In this document: piece by piece, positions 14,820 to 21,466 of the stretch
How the letters are laid out: the number at the start of each line of letters is the position of its first letter
How positions within the stretch are numbered: position 1 is the stretch's first letter
Assembly: GCA_047975005.1 (NCBI GenBank)
Contig: JBKECW010000019.1
Coordinates: forward strand, 1-21,466
DNA: 21,466 bases
Source: JBKEAJ01 sp047975005
Lineage (GTDB): Bacteria > Bacteroidota > Bacteroidia > Bacteroidales > Prolixibacteraceae
Direction: 5' to 3'
Translations under genes and position numbers: made by a program
The notes under the pieces: model-generated
What the model was told of the DNA's origin: nothing
The model's input: only the letters and a program-made list of their open reading frames with translations
Database searches by the model: none

Positions 14820-16613
14820 ATGAAAGCATTTTTGAAATTCACATTAGCATCCATAGTAGGAACACTCGTTGCCCTAACCCTAATATTTGTGATGGGAGGA
14901 ATACTCCTTTTCTCTATGGCTATCAGTTCTTCATCGCCAACACCAACTCTAAAAGACAACTCAATTCTAAAATTGGATTTAAGCAGCATTATAGTCGAAC
15001 AAAAAGACAATGACATTAACGTTCTTTCTGTCCTTTATAACGAGGATATTCCAGACGTAGTAGGCTTGACAGATGTTCTGACTGCAATACACAACGCAAA
15101 AGAAGAACCTAAAATAAAAGGAATATACATAAAAGCAGGATACATGTCGGTTGGATATGCCAAAGCAGGCGAGATATACGATGCTTTGGTAGATTTCAAA
15201 GAGTCGGGTAAATTTATATACTGCTATGCAGAAACTATGAACGAAAAAGGATATTATGTGGCATCGGTTGCCGACGAAATTTATATGCACCCCATTGGCG
15301 CAATGGAGTTTAACGGTTTGTCGAGCCAAGTGATGTTTTACACCGGAGCATTGGAAAAATTGGGAGTCGAAATGCAGATTGTCAAACACGGCGAGTTTAA
15401 GTCTGCCGTCGAGGTCTACACTCGCACATCAATGAGCGATGCCAGCAGGGAGCAGTCGCAAGTCCTTTTGGATGATATTTGGGGAGCACTTGTGAAATCC
15501 ATTTCGACATCAAAAGGAATTACAGTAGACGAATTAAATAAAATTGCCAATGACGATGCCCTGTTCTCCTACAGCAGCAACAAGCTGGTAGACTACGGAA
15601 TGATAAACGGATATAAATACACCGATGAAATAAAAAGCGACCTCAACGCAAAAATCAAAGAAGAGGACGAAGAAGAGGACAACGCAGACAAAGACGAGGC
15701 AAAGTACAAGTTGATTAGCATCTCAAAATATTGCTCCGTAATAGATGAGAACAAGAAAGAATATGATGATAAAATAAAAATCATTTATGCCGATGGTGCT
15801 ATTGACATGGGCAGAGACGGTATAAACTCAGAAGATATAGAGAGTGCTATAAAAAAGGCAAAGAACGACGACGATGTTAAGGCTATTGTGTTGAGGGTTA
15901 ATTCTCCTGGAGGCTCTGTGTTTGGTTCGGAAGACATGTGGCGAGCTGTGGTCGAAGCTAAGAAAGAAAAACCGGTCGTGGTGTCGATGGGCGACTATGC
16001 TGCATCGGGCGGCTACTATATGTCTTGTGCTGCCGACTATATCTTTGCGGAACCTAATACAATTACAGGCTCAATAGGTATATACGGAACTATTCCCAAC
16101 CTTAAAGGCTTGGTGACAGACAAGCTGGGACTTACCTTCGATGAGGTTGAAACTCACGAAAATTCCGACTTAATAGGCAATGGTATGCGGGGAATGAACG
16201 AGTTTGAAAGAAATTTAATGCAAGAACAGATAGAAACTGGTTACGATATATTTGTTACAAGAGTCGCAGACGGTCGTAGCATAGAGAAAGATTCAGTGAT
16301 GAAAATTGCCGAAGGACGGGTTTGGTCTGGTACGAGAGCTAAGGAACTGGGACTTGTCGATGAAATGGGAGGCATAGAAGCAGCCATTGATAAAGCCGCC
16401 GAACTGGCGAAAATAGAGGAGTATTCAGTTGCAGAAAGCAGAAAACAAGATTTCTTTGAGAAATTCCTGTCAAATATGCAGATGAGAGCTGAAGAGAAAG
16501 CAATAAAAGAACGCATCGGAGAGCATGCATATAATCTATTGGAGTCTGCTAATAGCCTTCAAATAAAAAAAGAGATTTATGCTAAAATGCCCTTCGAATT
16601 TGATATTAAATAA
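14820..16613 (+). CDS. sppA: Signal peptide peptidase SppA, 67K type
   Basis: A 597-residue membrane-anchored serine protease with a Ser/Lys dyad that degrades signal peptides left in the membrane. Residues about 7-34 form one transmembrane helix. Two tandem S49 domains follow. The first carries the general base Lys194 in GEFKSAVEVY. The second carries LRVNSPGGSVFGSED (358-372) and the nucleophile Ser396 in DYAASGGYY, then TITGSIGIYG (414-423). These match Lys209 and Ser409 of the E. coli enzyme. Between the domains lies a strongly acidic, probably flexible stretch at about 279-294. ATG at 14820. It seems to be a single-gene unit; the next operon has its own promoter. Confidence 0.94.
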   Translation: MKAFLKFTLASIVGTLVALTLIFVMGGILLFSMAISSSSPTPTLKDNSILKLDLSSIIVEQKDNDINVLSVLYNEDIPDVVGLTDVLTAIHNAKEEPKIKGIYIKAGYMSVGYAKAGEIYDALVDFKESGKFIYCYAETMNEKGYYVASVADEIYMHPIGAMEFNGLSSQVMFYTGALEKLGVEMQIVKHGEFKSAVEVYTRTSMSDASREQSQVLLDDIWGALVKSISTSKGITVDELNKIANDDALFSYSSNKLVDYGMINGYKYTDEIKSDLNAKIKEEDEEEDNADKDEAKYKLISISKYCSVIDENKKEYDDKIKIIYADGAIDMGRDGINSEDIESAIKKAKNDDDVKAIVLRVNSPGGSVFGSEDMWRAVVEAKKEKPVVVSMGDYAASGGYYMSCAADYIFAEPNTITGSIGIYGTIPNLKGLVTDKLGLTFDEVETHENSDLIGNGMRGMNEFERNLMQEQIETGYDIFVTRVADGRSIEKDSVMKIAEGRVWSGTRAKELGLVDEMGGIEAAIDKAAELAKIEEYSVAESRKQDFFEKFLSNMQMRAEEKAIKERIGEHAYNLLESANSLQIKKEIYAKMPFEFDIK

Positions 16614-16677
16614 CAAGAATAGCAAAACCAAATAGACTGACTGTTTGTTTATGTGTGCAGAAGTAAATTGAGTTTAT

Positions 16678-16685
16678 TACCTTTG
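16678..16685 (+). promoter_or_regulatory. -7 box of the suf operon promoter
   Basis: TACCTTTG, followed by CC, fits the Bacteroidota -7 consensus exactly. It lies 58 bases before the chosen sufC ATG. TGTGTG at 16652-16657 is at the right distance (20 bases) but is a poor -33 match. Confidence 0.6.
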
Positions 16686-16735
16686 CCGTAATAATTGACA
16701 AAAAGGTCTTTGTTGGACCATATAAATTGAATATA

Positions 16736-17473
16736 ATGCTAGAAATAAAAGATTTATACGCATCAATAGATAACAAACAAGTGCTAAGGGGCATTAATTT
16801 GAATGTTAAGGCAGGTGAAATACACGCAATTATGGGGCCAAACGGCTCAGGCAAAAGTACCCTGTCCAATGTCATTACAGGAAAGCCCGGATATACCGTA
16901 GACAAAGGAGATGTCTTATACAATGGAGAGTCAATACTCGATTGGTCGCCAGAAGAAAGGGCCTGTCGTGGTATATTTATGAGCTTTCAGTATCCCGTCG
17001 AAATACCAGGAGTCCCAATGGTGAATTTTATCAAAGCGGCTGTCAATGCAAAACGCAGATTTAATGGCAAGGAAGATATTGCGCCAGGAGAGTTCCTGAA
17101 AATATTAAAAGAAAAAGGAGCATTGGTAGAACTAAGCACTGAACTGACCAAACGTGCTGTCAATGTAGGATTTTCAGGCGGAGAGAAAAAAAAGAACGAA
17201 ATCTTCCAGATGGCAATGCTGGAGCCGACACTGTCGATATTAGACGAAACCGATTCGGGATTGGATATCGATGCTCTAAAAATTGTTGCCAAGGGAGTGA
17301 ATGCGCTTAAATCCTCCGAAAGTTCTACGGTGGTAATAACTCACTATCAGAGACTTTTGGACTATATAGTGCCGGATGTTATACACATTTTATACAAAGG
17401 GCAAATTGTGAAATCTGCAGGCAAGGAGTTGGCATTAGAGCTTGAAGAAAAAGGTTACGACTGGCTTAAATAG
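16736..17473 (+). CDS. sufC: SufC, ATPase of the SUF iron-sulfur cluster assembly complex
   Basis: A 245-residue ABC-type ATPase that works in the SufBCD scaffold in the cytosol. Walker A GPNGSGKST is at 34-42, the SufC-specific FMSFQYPVEIPGV at 81-93, the ABC signature FSGGE at 146-150, Walker B with its glutamate in LSILDETDSGLDID (167-180), and the switch histidine His203. I choose the ATG at 16736 because family members begin with MLEIKDL. A TTG nine bases earlier is in frame but less likely. It is followed after 34 bases by sufD. The preceding gene is sppA, not sufB, and a promoter lies between. Confidence 0.95.
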   Translation: MLEIKDLYASIDNKQVLRGINLNVKAGEIHAIMGPNGSGKSTLSNVITGKPGYTVDKGDVLYNGESILDWSPEERACRGIFMSFQYPVEIPGVPMVNFIKAAVNAKRRFNGKEDIAPGEFLKILKEKGALVELSTELTKRAVNVGFSGGEKKKNEIFQMAMLEPTLSILDETDSGLDIDALKIVAKGVNALKSSESSTVVITHYQRLLDYIVPDVIHILYKGQIVKSAGKELALELEEKGYDWLK

Positions 17474-17507
17474 CGAGTTCTGAATTAATTAATCAAAATC
17501 AACTACC

Positions 17508-18713
17508 ATGCCCCATAAAATGATAGATAAAATTATTGCAAGTGGCGAATATAGAAACTTGACCGAGAGCCAGCAAAGATGTATCGAGCTATTGAAGGAC
17601 TTGGCACTGCCAAATACAAAGCAAGAGGAATACCAAAATACAGACTTCTCTGATGTTTTTGATAGTGTCGAGAACATTGCTTTTGAAAATATAGGAGTCG
17701 ATTACATTGAGAACGAAGACACTCATATTATTACAGTGAGGAACAATGTCGAAGAAAGTACAGAAATAGATACCGGCATTTTGTCTATAAGTCTTAGCGA
17801 CAACAATGAATTTGACACCAATAAAGATGTTATCGACACTGTGTCTCACATTCTTGCAAACAAAGAGATACGAATTTACATAAAGGATAATGCCGTAATT
17901 GAAAAACCAATAATCATTACGAATAAAATCGGCATTGTAGGCTCAGACCTTTATTCTGCAAATATTAAAATTAATGCAGGTATTAACAGCAAGGCTCAAA
18001 TCGTTGTTAAAGAAGAGTCAGAACAAGCAGTGCCACTATTCATCGGAAGCAACTGCCTAGAAGCCGACAGCAATGCAGACATCGAATTTTATCACCTTAT
18101 TGGCACAAAAGACACAAAGTCCTCATCAGGCATTATAAAGCAGCAATTTACTCTAGGTAAAGATGCGAATATTCGGGTGTTCAACCTTAGTCTTTCGGGG
18201 TATAAATACAGAATAGAGTCAAACATAGATATAAAGGAAGAAGGCGCACACGCTGACATACAAGGAATAGCTTTCCTTGCAGAAAACCAGTTGCTCGACA
18301 ATCATGTATATATAAATCACCTTGCAAGCAAGGGGAGGAGCAAGCAGTTGTTCAAATATATAATTGACGATGTGGCTCAAGGAGTATTTTCAGGATTGAT
18401 AAATATTGCACCTAACTCTCAGCAAGTCGAGGCATATCAGCGCAATAACAATATTTTACTCGCCGATACTGCCAAGATGCATACTAAACCTCAGTTGATA
18501 ATAGATGCTGATGACGTGAAGTGTAGCCATGGTGCAACAACAGGACAGATTGACGAACAAGCCATGTTCTACATGCGTAGCAGAGGAATTGACGAGCAGG
18601 AAGCCCGATCTATGCTGATAGATGCATTTCTCGACGAGGTAATCGCTAATGTTGCTCTGCCACAAGTGCGAGAGCTGGTTAGGAGTTTTACAAACAAGTT
18701 CTTCAAAAACTAA
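17508..18713 (+). CDS. sufD: SufD, SUF complex scaffold subunit
   Basis: A 401-residue SufB/SufD-family protein with the long beta-helix. The C-terminal signature is clear: QVEAYQRNNNILL (306-318), HTKPQLIIDADDVKCSHGAT (325-344) and MFYMRSRGIDEQEARSMLI (353-371). His341 in CSHG is the SufD cluster- and SufC-linked residue. Length of about 400 and the divergent N-terminal half, which starts with a SufD-type helix and a QEEYQNTDFS motif (39-48), favour SufD over SufB, which is usually longer. Start ATG at 17508, with a second ATG at 17520 possible. sufS begins one base after its stop. Confidence 0.92.
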   Translation: MPHKMIDKIIASGEYRNLTESQQRCIELLKDLALPNTKQEEYQNTDFSDVFDSVENIAFENIGVDYIENEDTHIITVRNNVEESTEIDTGILSISLSDNNEFDTNKDVIDTVSHILANKEIRIYIKDNAVIEKPIIITNKIGIVGSDLYSANIKINAGINSKAQIVVKEESEQAVPLFIGSNCLEADSNADIEFYHLIGTKDTKSSSGIIKQQFTLGKDANIRVFNLSLSGYKYRIESNIDIKEEGAHADIQGIAFLAENQLLDNHVYINHLASKGRSKQLFKYIIDDVAQGVFSGLINIAPNSQQVEAYQRNNNILLADTAKMHTKPQLIIDADDVKCSHGATTGQIDEQAMFYMRSRGIDEQEARSMLIDAFLDEVIANVALPQVRELVRSFTNKFFKN

Positions 18714-18714
18714 T

Positions 18715-19935
18715 ATGCCATTTCACATAAACAAAATACGCAAGCAGTTTCCTATCCTTAACCAGGGCAAAGATGGAAAACATATTGTGTATCTAGACTC
18801 TGCCGCATCTACATTCAAGCCTCAATGCGTTATAGATAAAGAGATAGAGCTTGCCAAAGAGTATTATGGCAATGTACATCGCAGCTCGCATTATATGGCA
18901 AATCGCACTACCGAACAATATGAAGCTGCCCGACAAAAAATCGCTGAGTTTATATCGGCATCCGATACAAGCGAAATCGTATTTACCAAAGGGACTACAG
19001 AGAGTATAAATCTATTGGCATACTCCTTTGGCGAAACAGAAATATCGGCAGATGATGAGATTATTATTTCAGAAATGGAACATCATGCCAATATCATTCC
19101 TTGGCAATTGATGTGCAAGCGTAAAGGAGCAAAACTAAGAATTGCTCCGATAAATAACGAAGGCGAAATTGATATAACCAAATATGAAGCCTTGTTTTCA
19201 CCAAAAACAAAGCTCGTCTCCATTGCTTATGTGTCCAACGTGCTAGGGACAATAAACCCCGTCAAAAAACTGATAGAAATAGCTCATCAGCAAGGAGTCC
19301 CCGTGATGATTGATGCCGCTCAGGCAGTAAAATGCATCCCTGTCAATGTCCAAGAACTAAATGCAGACTTTTTGGCTTTTTCAGGACATAAAATGTACGC
19401 ACCCAATGGCATAGGTGTGCTATACGGTAAAAAAAGATGGCTCGAAAAACTAAAGCCATATCAAGGAGGAGGCGAGATGATTGAGACTGTAAGCTTTGAG
19501 AAGTCTACATTTATGCCAGCACCCTATAAATTTGAAGCAGGAACACCCAACATCTCAGGAGCTATCGGACTGGGAGCAGCAGCCGATTTTTTGAGTAGTC
19601 TCGGGATGCAAAATGTTTATCAAGAGGAATTGGACTTGAGTCGATATTTATTCGAATCGTTATCAGCACTAAACGCGGTTAATATATACGGAACTTCAAA
19701 GGACAGAATTGGAGCAGTCGCCTTCAAAATTGAAGGAGTACACGATGCAGACATTACAACACTAATAGACAACTTGGGTATTGCACTACGCACTGGCTCG
19801 CATTGTACAATGCCATTACACTCTCGTTTAGGGATTGACAGTACTATCAGAGCATCAGTAGGCATTTACAATACTAAAGAGGATGTTGATATTATGATAA
19901 AAGCCCTCAATAAGGTGATTGCTATGCTGATATGA
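18715..19935 (+). CDS. sufS: SufS, PLP-dependent cysteine desulfurase
   Basis: A 406-residue class V aminotransferase-fold enzyme that takes sulfur from cysteine for Fe-S cluster assembly. Seen: YLDSAASTFKP (26-36), the NVHRSSHYMANRTTEQYE stretch (53-70), EMEHHAN with the PLP-stacking His124 near 120-126, Asp200 in MIDAAQ, the PLP lysine Lys226 in SGHKMYAP, and the catalytic Cys364 in RTGSHCTMP, which identifies the group II (SufS/CsdA) type. A longer open frame begins 66 bases earlier inside sufD, but the ATG at 18715, one base after the sufD stop, starts exactly where the family starts. No sufE or sufU follows. Confidence 0.95.
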   Translation: MPFHINKIRKQFPILNQGKDGKHIVYLDSAASTFKPQCVIDKEIELAKEYYGNVHRSSHYMANRTTEQYEAARQKIAEFISASDTSEIVFTKGTTESINLLAYSFGETEISADDEIIISEMEHHANIIPWQLMCKRKGAKLRIAPINNEGEIDITKYEALFSPKTKLVSIAYVSNVLGTINPVKKLIEIAHQQGVPVMIDAAQAVKCIPVNVQELNADFLAFSGHKMYAPNGIGVLYGKKRWLEKLKPYQGGGEMIETVSFEKSTFMPAPYKFEAGTPNISGAIGLGAAADFLSSLGMQNVYQEELDLSRYLFESLSALNAVNIYGTSKDRIGAVAFKIEGVHDADITTLIDNLGIALRTGSHCTMPLHSRLGIDSTIRASVGIYNTKEDVDIMIKALNKVIAMLI

Positions 19936-19997
19936 TAATCACTCTTGGTATTCAGATTTCTTATTCAAAAAAATTAAACATTAGGAAAAAATAAAAA

Positions 19998-20603
19998 ATG
20001 CAGAACATACCAACATATATCAAAGGATTAATATTCGACCTTGACGGAACACTTGTAGACTCTATGCCTCTGCACTACATTTCGTGGCGAGATACAGGAC
20101 AAGAGTACGGCATAGAGATTACTGTCGATATTTTAAAACAAATGGCAGGAAAGCCGATGAACCCCTCATTGGATTATCTTGACGAGCTGTTTAACACAAA
20201 GCTCCCTAGAGTAGAATTCAGCACCAAAAAAGAAAAAACCGTATGGGAGAATATAGACAAGATAGAGATAATTCCTGAAGTCTTTGAATATGTGAAACAT
20301 TATGCAGGGAAACTGCCTATGGCTGTAGGAACAGGCAGTACAAAAGAGGTAGCACTTAAAATAATGACTAACACCGGGCTGGATAGGTATATTACACATG
20401 TTGTGGGTGGCGATGAAATCAAGAAACACAAGCCCGATCCCGAAACCTTCCTCAAATGTGCCGAGCTAATAAACATCGAGCCAGAGGCTTGTGCCGTATT
20501 CGAGGATGGGCAGCTGGGCATTGATGCTGCAAACTCTGTAGGAATGCTCCCCGTAGATGTTACTAAATTTATCACATTGAACTGGTATGACAGGAGATAT
20601 TGA
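19998..20603 (+). CDS. HAD-family phosphatase, YqaB/beta-phosphoglucomutase-like
   Basis: A 201-residue HAD-superfamily hydrolase. Motif I FDLDGTLVDSMPLH (13-26) contains the nucleophile Asp14 and the acid/base Asp16. The small helical cap spans about 24-90, motif II is GTGST (111-115), motif III is the lysine in KKHKPDP (142-148), and motif IV is FEDGQLGIDAA (168-178). The pattern and length resemble E. coli YqaB, a fructose-1-phosphate phosphatase, more than a true beta-phosphoglucomutase, but the substrate is unproven. ATG at 19998, 62 bases after sufS, so it may be transcribed with the suf operon; I see no clear promoter or terminator in the gap. Confidence 0.85.
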   Translation: MQNIPTYIKGLIFDLDGTLVDSMPLHYISWRDTGQEYGIEITVDILKQMAGKPMNPSLDYLDELFNTKLPRVEFSTKKEKTVWENIDKIEIIPEVFEYVKHYAGKLPMAVGTGSTKEVALKIMTNTGLDRYITHVVGGDEIKKHKPDPETFLKCAELINIEPEACAVFEDGQLGIDAANSVGMLPVDVTKFITLNWYDRRY

Positions 20604-20723
20604 TAGAAGATATGGTGATACTGTATACAAGTAATTTGGAATCTAAGTACATGACAGAATCTCAATACATTGTTATAAGTATTTCCTGAATAGCCTATTG
20701 TTTAAGACGTGAGCCATCTCAAG

Positions 20724-20767
20724 AAGCCCATACCTAAAGAGGCTATATGCTCCTCTTTCATGGGCTT
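20724..20767. terminator. Large hairpin, possible terminator or RNA switch
   Basis: Arms AAGCCCAT (20724-20731) and ATGGGCTT (20760-20767) pair perfectly. Inside, AAAGAGG (20736-20742) pairs with CCTCTTT (20752-20758) around a nine-base loop, with a 4/1 internal loop between the stems. No T tract follows on either strand, so it is not a classic intrinsic terminator. It lies 120 bases after the HAD gene and before the next promoter, so a role in ending or stabilising the suf-HAD transcript is plausible. Confidence 0.5.
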
Positions 20768-20821
20768 AATGTTCCCATGTTTATCTATACTCGCAAGGTA
20801 TACGGGCTTTATTCCAATTTG

Positions 20822-20852
20822 TTGCTTTCAAATAAATAATCTTCTATCTTTG
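20822..20852 (+). promoter_or_regulatory. Bacteroidota-type promoter for the last gene
   Basis: A TTG at 20822-20824 (preceded by TTTG) and TATCTTTG at 20845-20852 are 20 bases apart, the spacing expected for the -33 and -7 elements. This is the best promoter in the window. It leaves an untranslated leader of roughly 100-120 bases before the downstream gene. Confidence 0.65.
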
Positions 20853-20981
20853 CTCTCAACCTTGATGTTCATGTTTACTTTGAGAATCATAAAATTGTAG
20901 AATATCAAGTTTATTTGAAAATGCCAATTTCTGAACATTGATTGTTAATTATCTCTTATTATGGTACTAAGGTCTGGAATA

Positions 20982-21466
20982 ATGAAATTTTACCTGGTAG
21001 TTATAGTGCTGTTAGCACTAGTTGCAATCTTATCATACGCTTGCCGAAACGACAAAGAACAGCATGCTAAGATGTTGATAGACAGGGCAGAGGAGTTTAA
21101 AAGGGAGAGGGGACGCCTGCCTGAAAATGCTGCCGAAATGGGAATTGAAGAGCTGATGGATAACCTCGCTTTTTATAAAAAAGAGAACGATCTGACATAT
21201 ATTGTTTGGTATGGACAAGACCTCGGCGAATCGAGAGTTTATCGGTCTAAAACAAAAAAAACAGAAAGAAGAAAAGAATATACTCATCTAAATACATTCG
21301 TTTTTGGTACAGGACTTTATCTTAATAAGTACTGTGTTTATAGTAGTGGCGCAGGAATGTTTTACACAGGTGAAGACTATGAGTGGATCTTAAATGATTC
21401 GGTCGGACATGAATTGTCGCTTGGTATTACATGTCGAGATAACCTGCTTGATGTAAGAATGATAAA
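20982..21466 (+). CDS. Small membrane-anchored or lipoprotein-like protein of unknown function (cut by window edge)
   Basis: I do not recognise this family. The 161 codons present start with a hydrophobic segment, MKFYLVVIVLLALVAILSYAC, which could be a lipoprotein signal with Cys21 or a plain membrane anchor; the residue three before the Cys is Ser, which is not ideal for a lipobox. Next comes a charged helix (about 25-55), then a region ending in YIVWYGQDLGESRVY followed by a very basic patch (KTKKTERRKE). The C-terminal part, GMFYTGEDYEWIL and beyond, stays open to the edge. I chose the ATG at 20982 because the signal sequence starts there; an in-frame ATG at 20961 is an alternative. A good promoter lies upstream. 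An A-rich stretch at about 21248-21275 could hide a frameshift, but the frame stays open on both sides. Confidence 0.7.
   Translation, partial: MKFYLVVIVLLALVAILSYACRNDKEQHAKMLIDRAEEFKRERGRLPENAAEMGIEELMDNLAFYKKENDLTYIVWYGQDLGESRVYRSKTKKTERRKEYTHLNTFVFGTGLYLNKYCVYSSGAGMFYTGEDYEWILNDSVGHELSLGITCRDNLLDVRMI

Larger units (their letters stand above)
20604..20981. other. Spacer between the HAD gene and the last partial gene
   Basis: It holds a large hairpin at 20724-20767, a similar GGGCTT-containing segment near 20804-20816, and a well-formed promoter at 20822-20852. A 63-codon frame at 20709-20900 overlaps the hairpin and promoter and does not look coding. No RNA gene is recognised. Confidence 0.55.

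Noticed and set aside
17508..18713. Reading this SufB/D-family gene as sufB
   Set aside because: It is about 400 residues, has a SufD-type N-terminus and CSHG context, and follows sufC in the SufD position.
18649..18714. Longer N-terminus for SufS
   Set aside because: The extra 22 codons overlap the end of sufD, and the ATG at 18715 matches the family start and operon spacing.
20709..20900. 63-residue open frame before the last gene
   Set aside because: It runs through the hairpin and across the promoter, and its sequence shows no protein-like features.

Overview
The window looks like part of a Bacteroidales (Bacteroidota) chromosome. Three things point there. Promoter-like boxes of the form TAnnTTTG, the Bacteroidota -7 consensus, sit upstream of several transcription units. 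Start sites lack strong Shine-Dalgarno sequences. Housekeeping proteins have family-typical features, such as an RsuA/RluB-type pseudouridine synthase with a long basic N-terminal tail and a 67K-type SppA. I cannot assign a genus. There are no RNA genes, insertion sequences or CRISPR arrays that I can see.

Left part (1-5907, all on the minus strand): a tightly packed operon of seven genes for a nonulosonic acid of the pseudaminic acid type. In transcription order it holds pseB (UDP-GlcNAc 4,6-dehydratase), pseC (aminotransferase), a PseH-like GNAT acetyltransferase, an aldo/keto reductase, an SpsF-type cytidylyltransferase, a class III (glutamate-1-semialdehyde aminomutase-like) aminotransferase, and pseG, which runs off the left edge. 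Spacings are 6 bp or less or overlapping, so the genes are probably cotranscribed. The aldo/keto reductase and class III aminotransferase are not part of the textbook pseudaminic acid pathway. They suggest a modified sugar, which would normally end up on surface glycans or glycoproteins.

Centre (5908-11667): a 579-bp AT-rich divergent spacer separates the sugar operon from tyrS (tyrosyl-tRNA synthetase). A second 363-bp spacer with a good promoter box leads into prfC (release factor 3), which is followed with almost no gap by hisH, hisF and hisIE. hisA, which usually lies between hisH and hisF in this phylum, is not here.

Right part (11668-21466): a promoter box overlapped on its upstream side by a perfect 12-bp palindrome precedes an rluB-like gene, an EamA/DMT transporter and a YkgJ-type cysteine-cluster protein. 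folK runs convergently from the minus strand and is divergent from sppA. Next comes a sufC-sufD-sufS iron-sulfur cluster assembly operon with its own promoter and, unusually, no sufB. A YqaB-like HAD phosphatase follows, then a 357-bp spacer with a large hairpin and a very good promoter, and finally an incomplete gene for a small membrane-anchored or lipoprotein-like protein cut by the right edge.

The strongest candidate for something under-described is the sugar operon with its extra aminotransferase/reductase/cytidylyltransferase trio. The missing hisA and sufB, the palindrome at the rluB promoter and the alternative-pairing hairpin near 20.75 kb are secondary.
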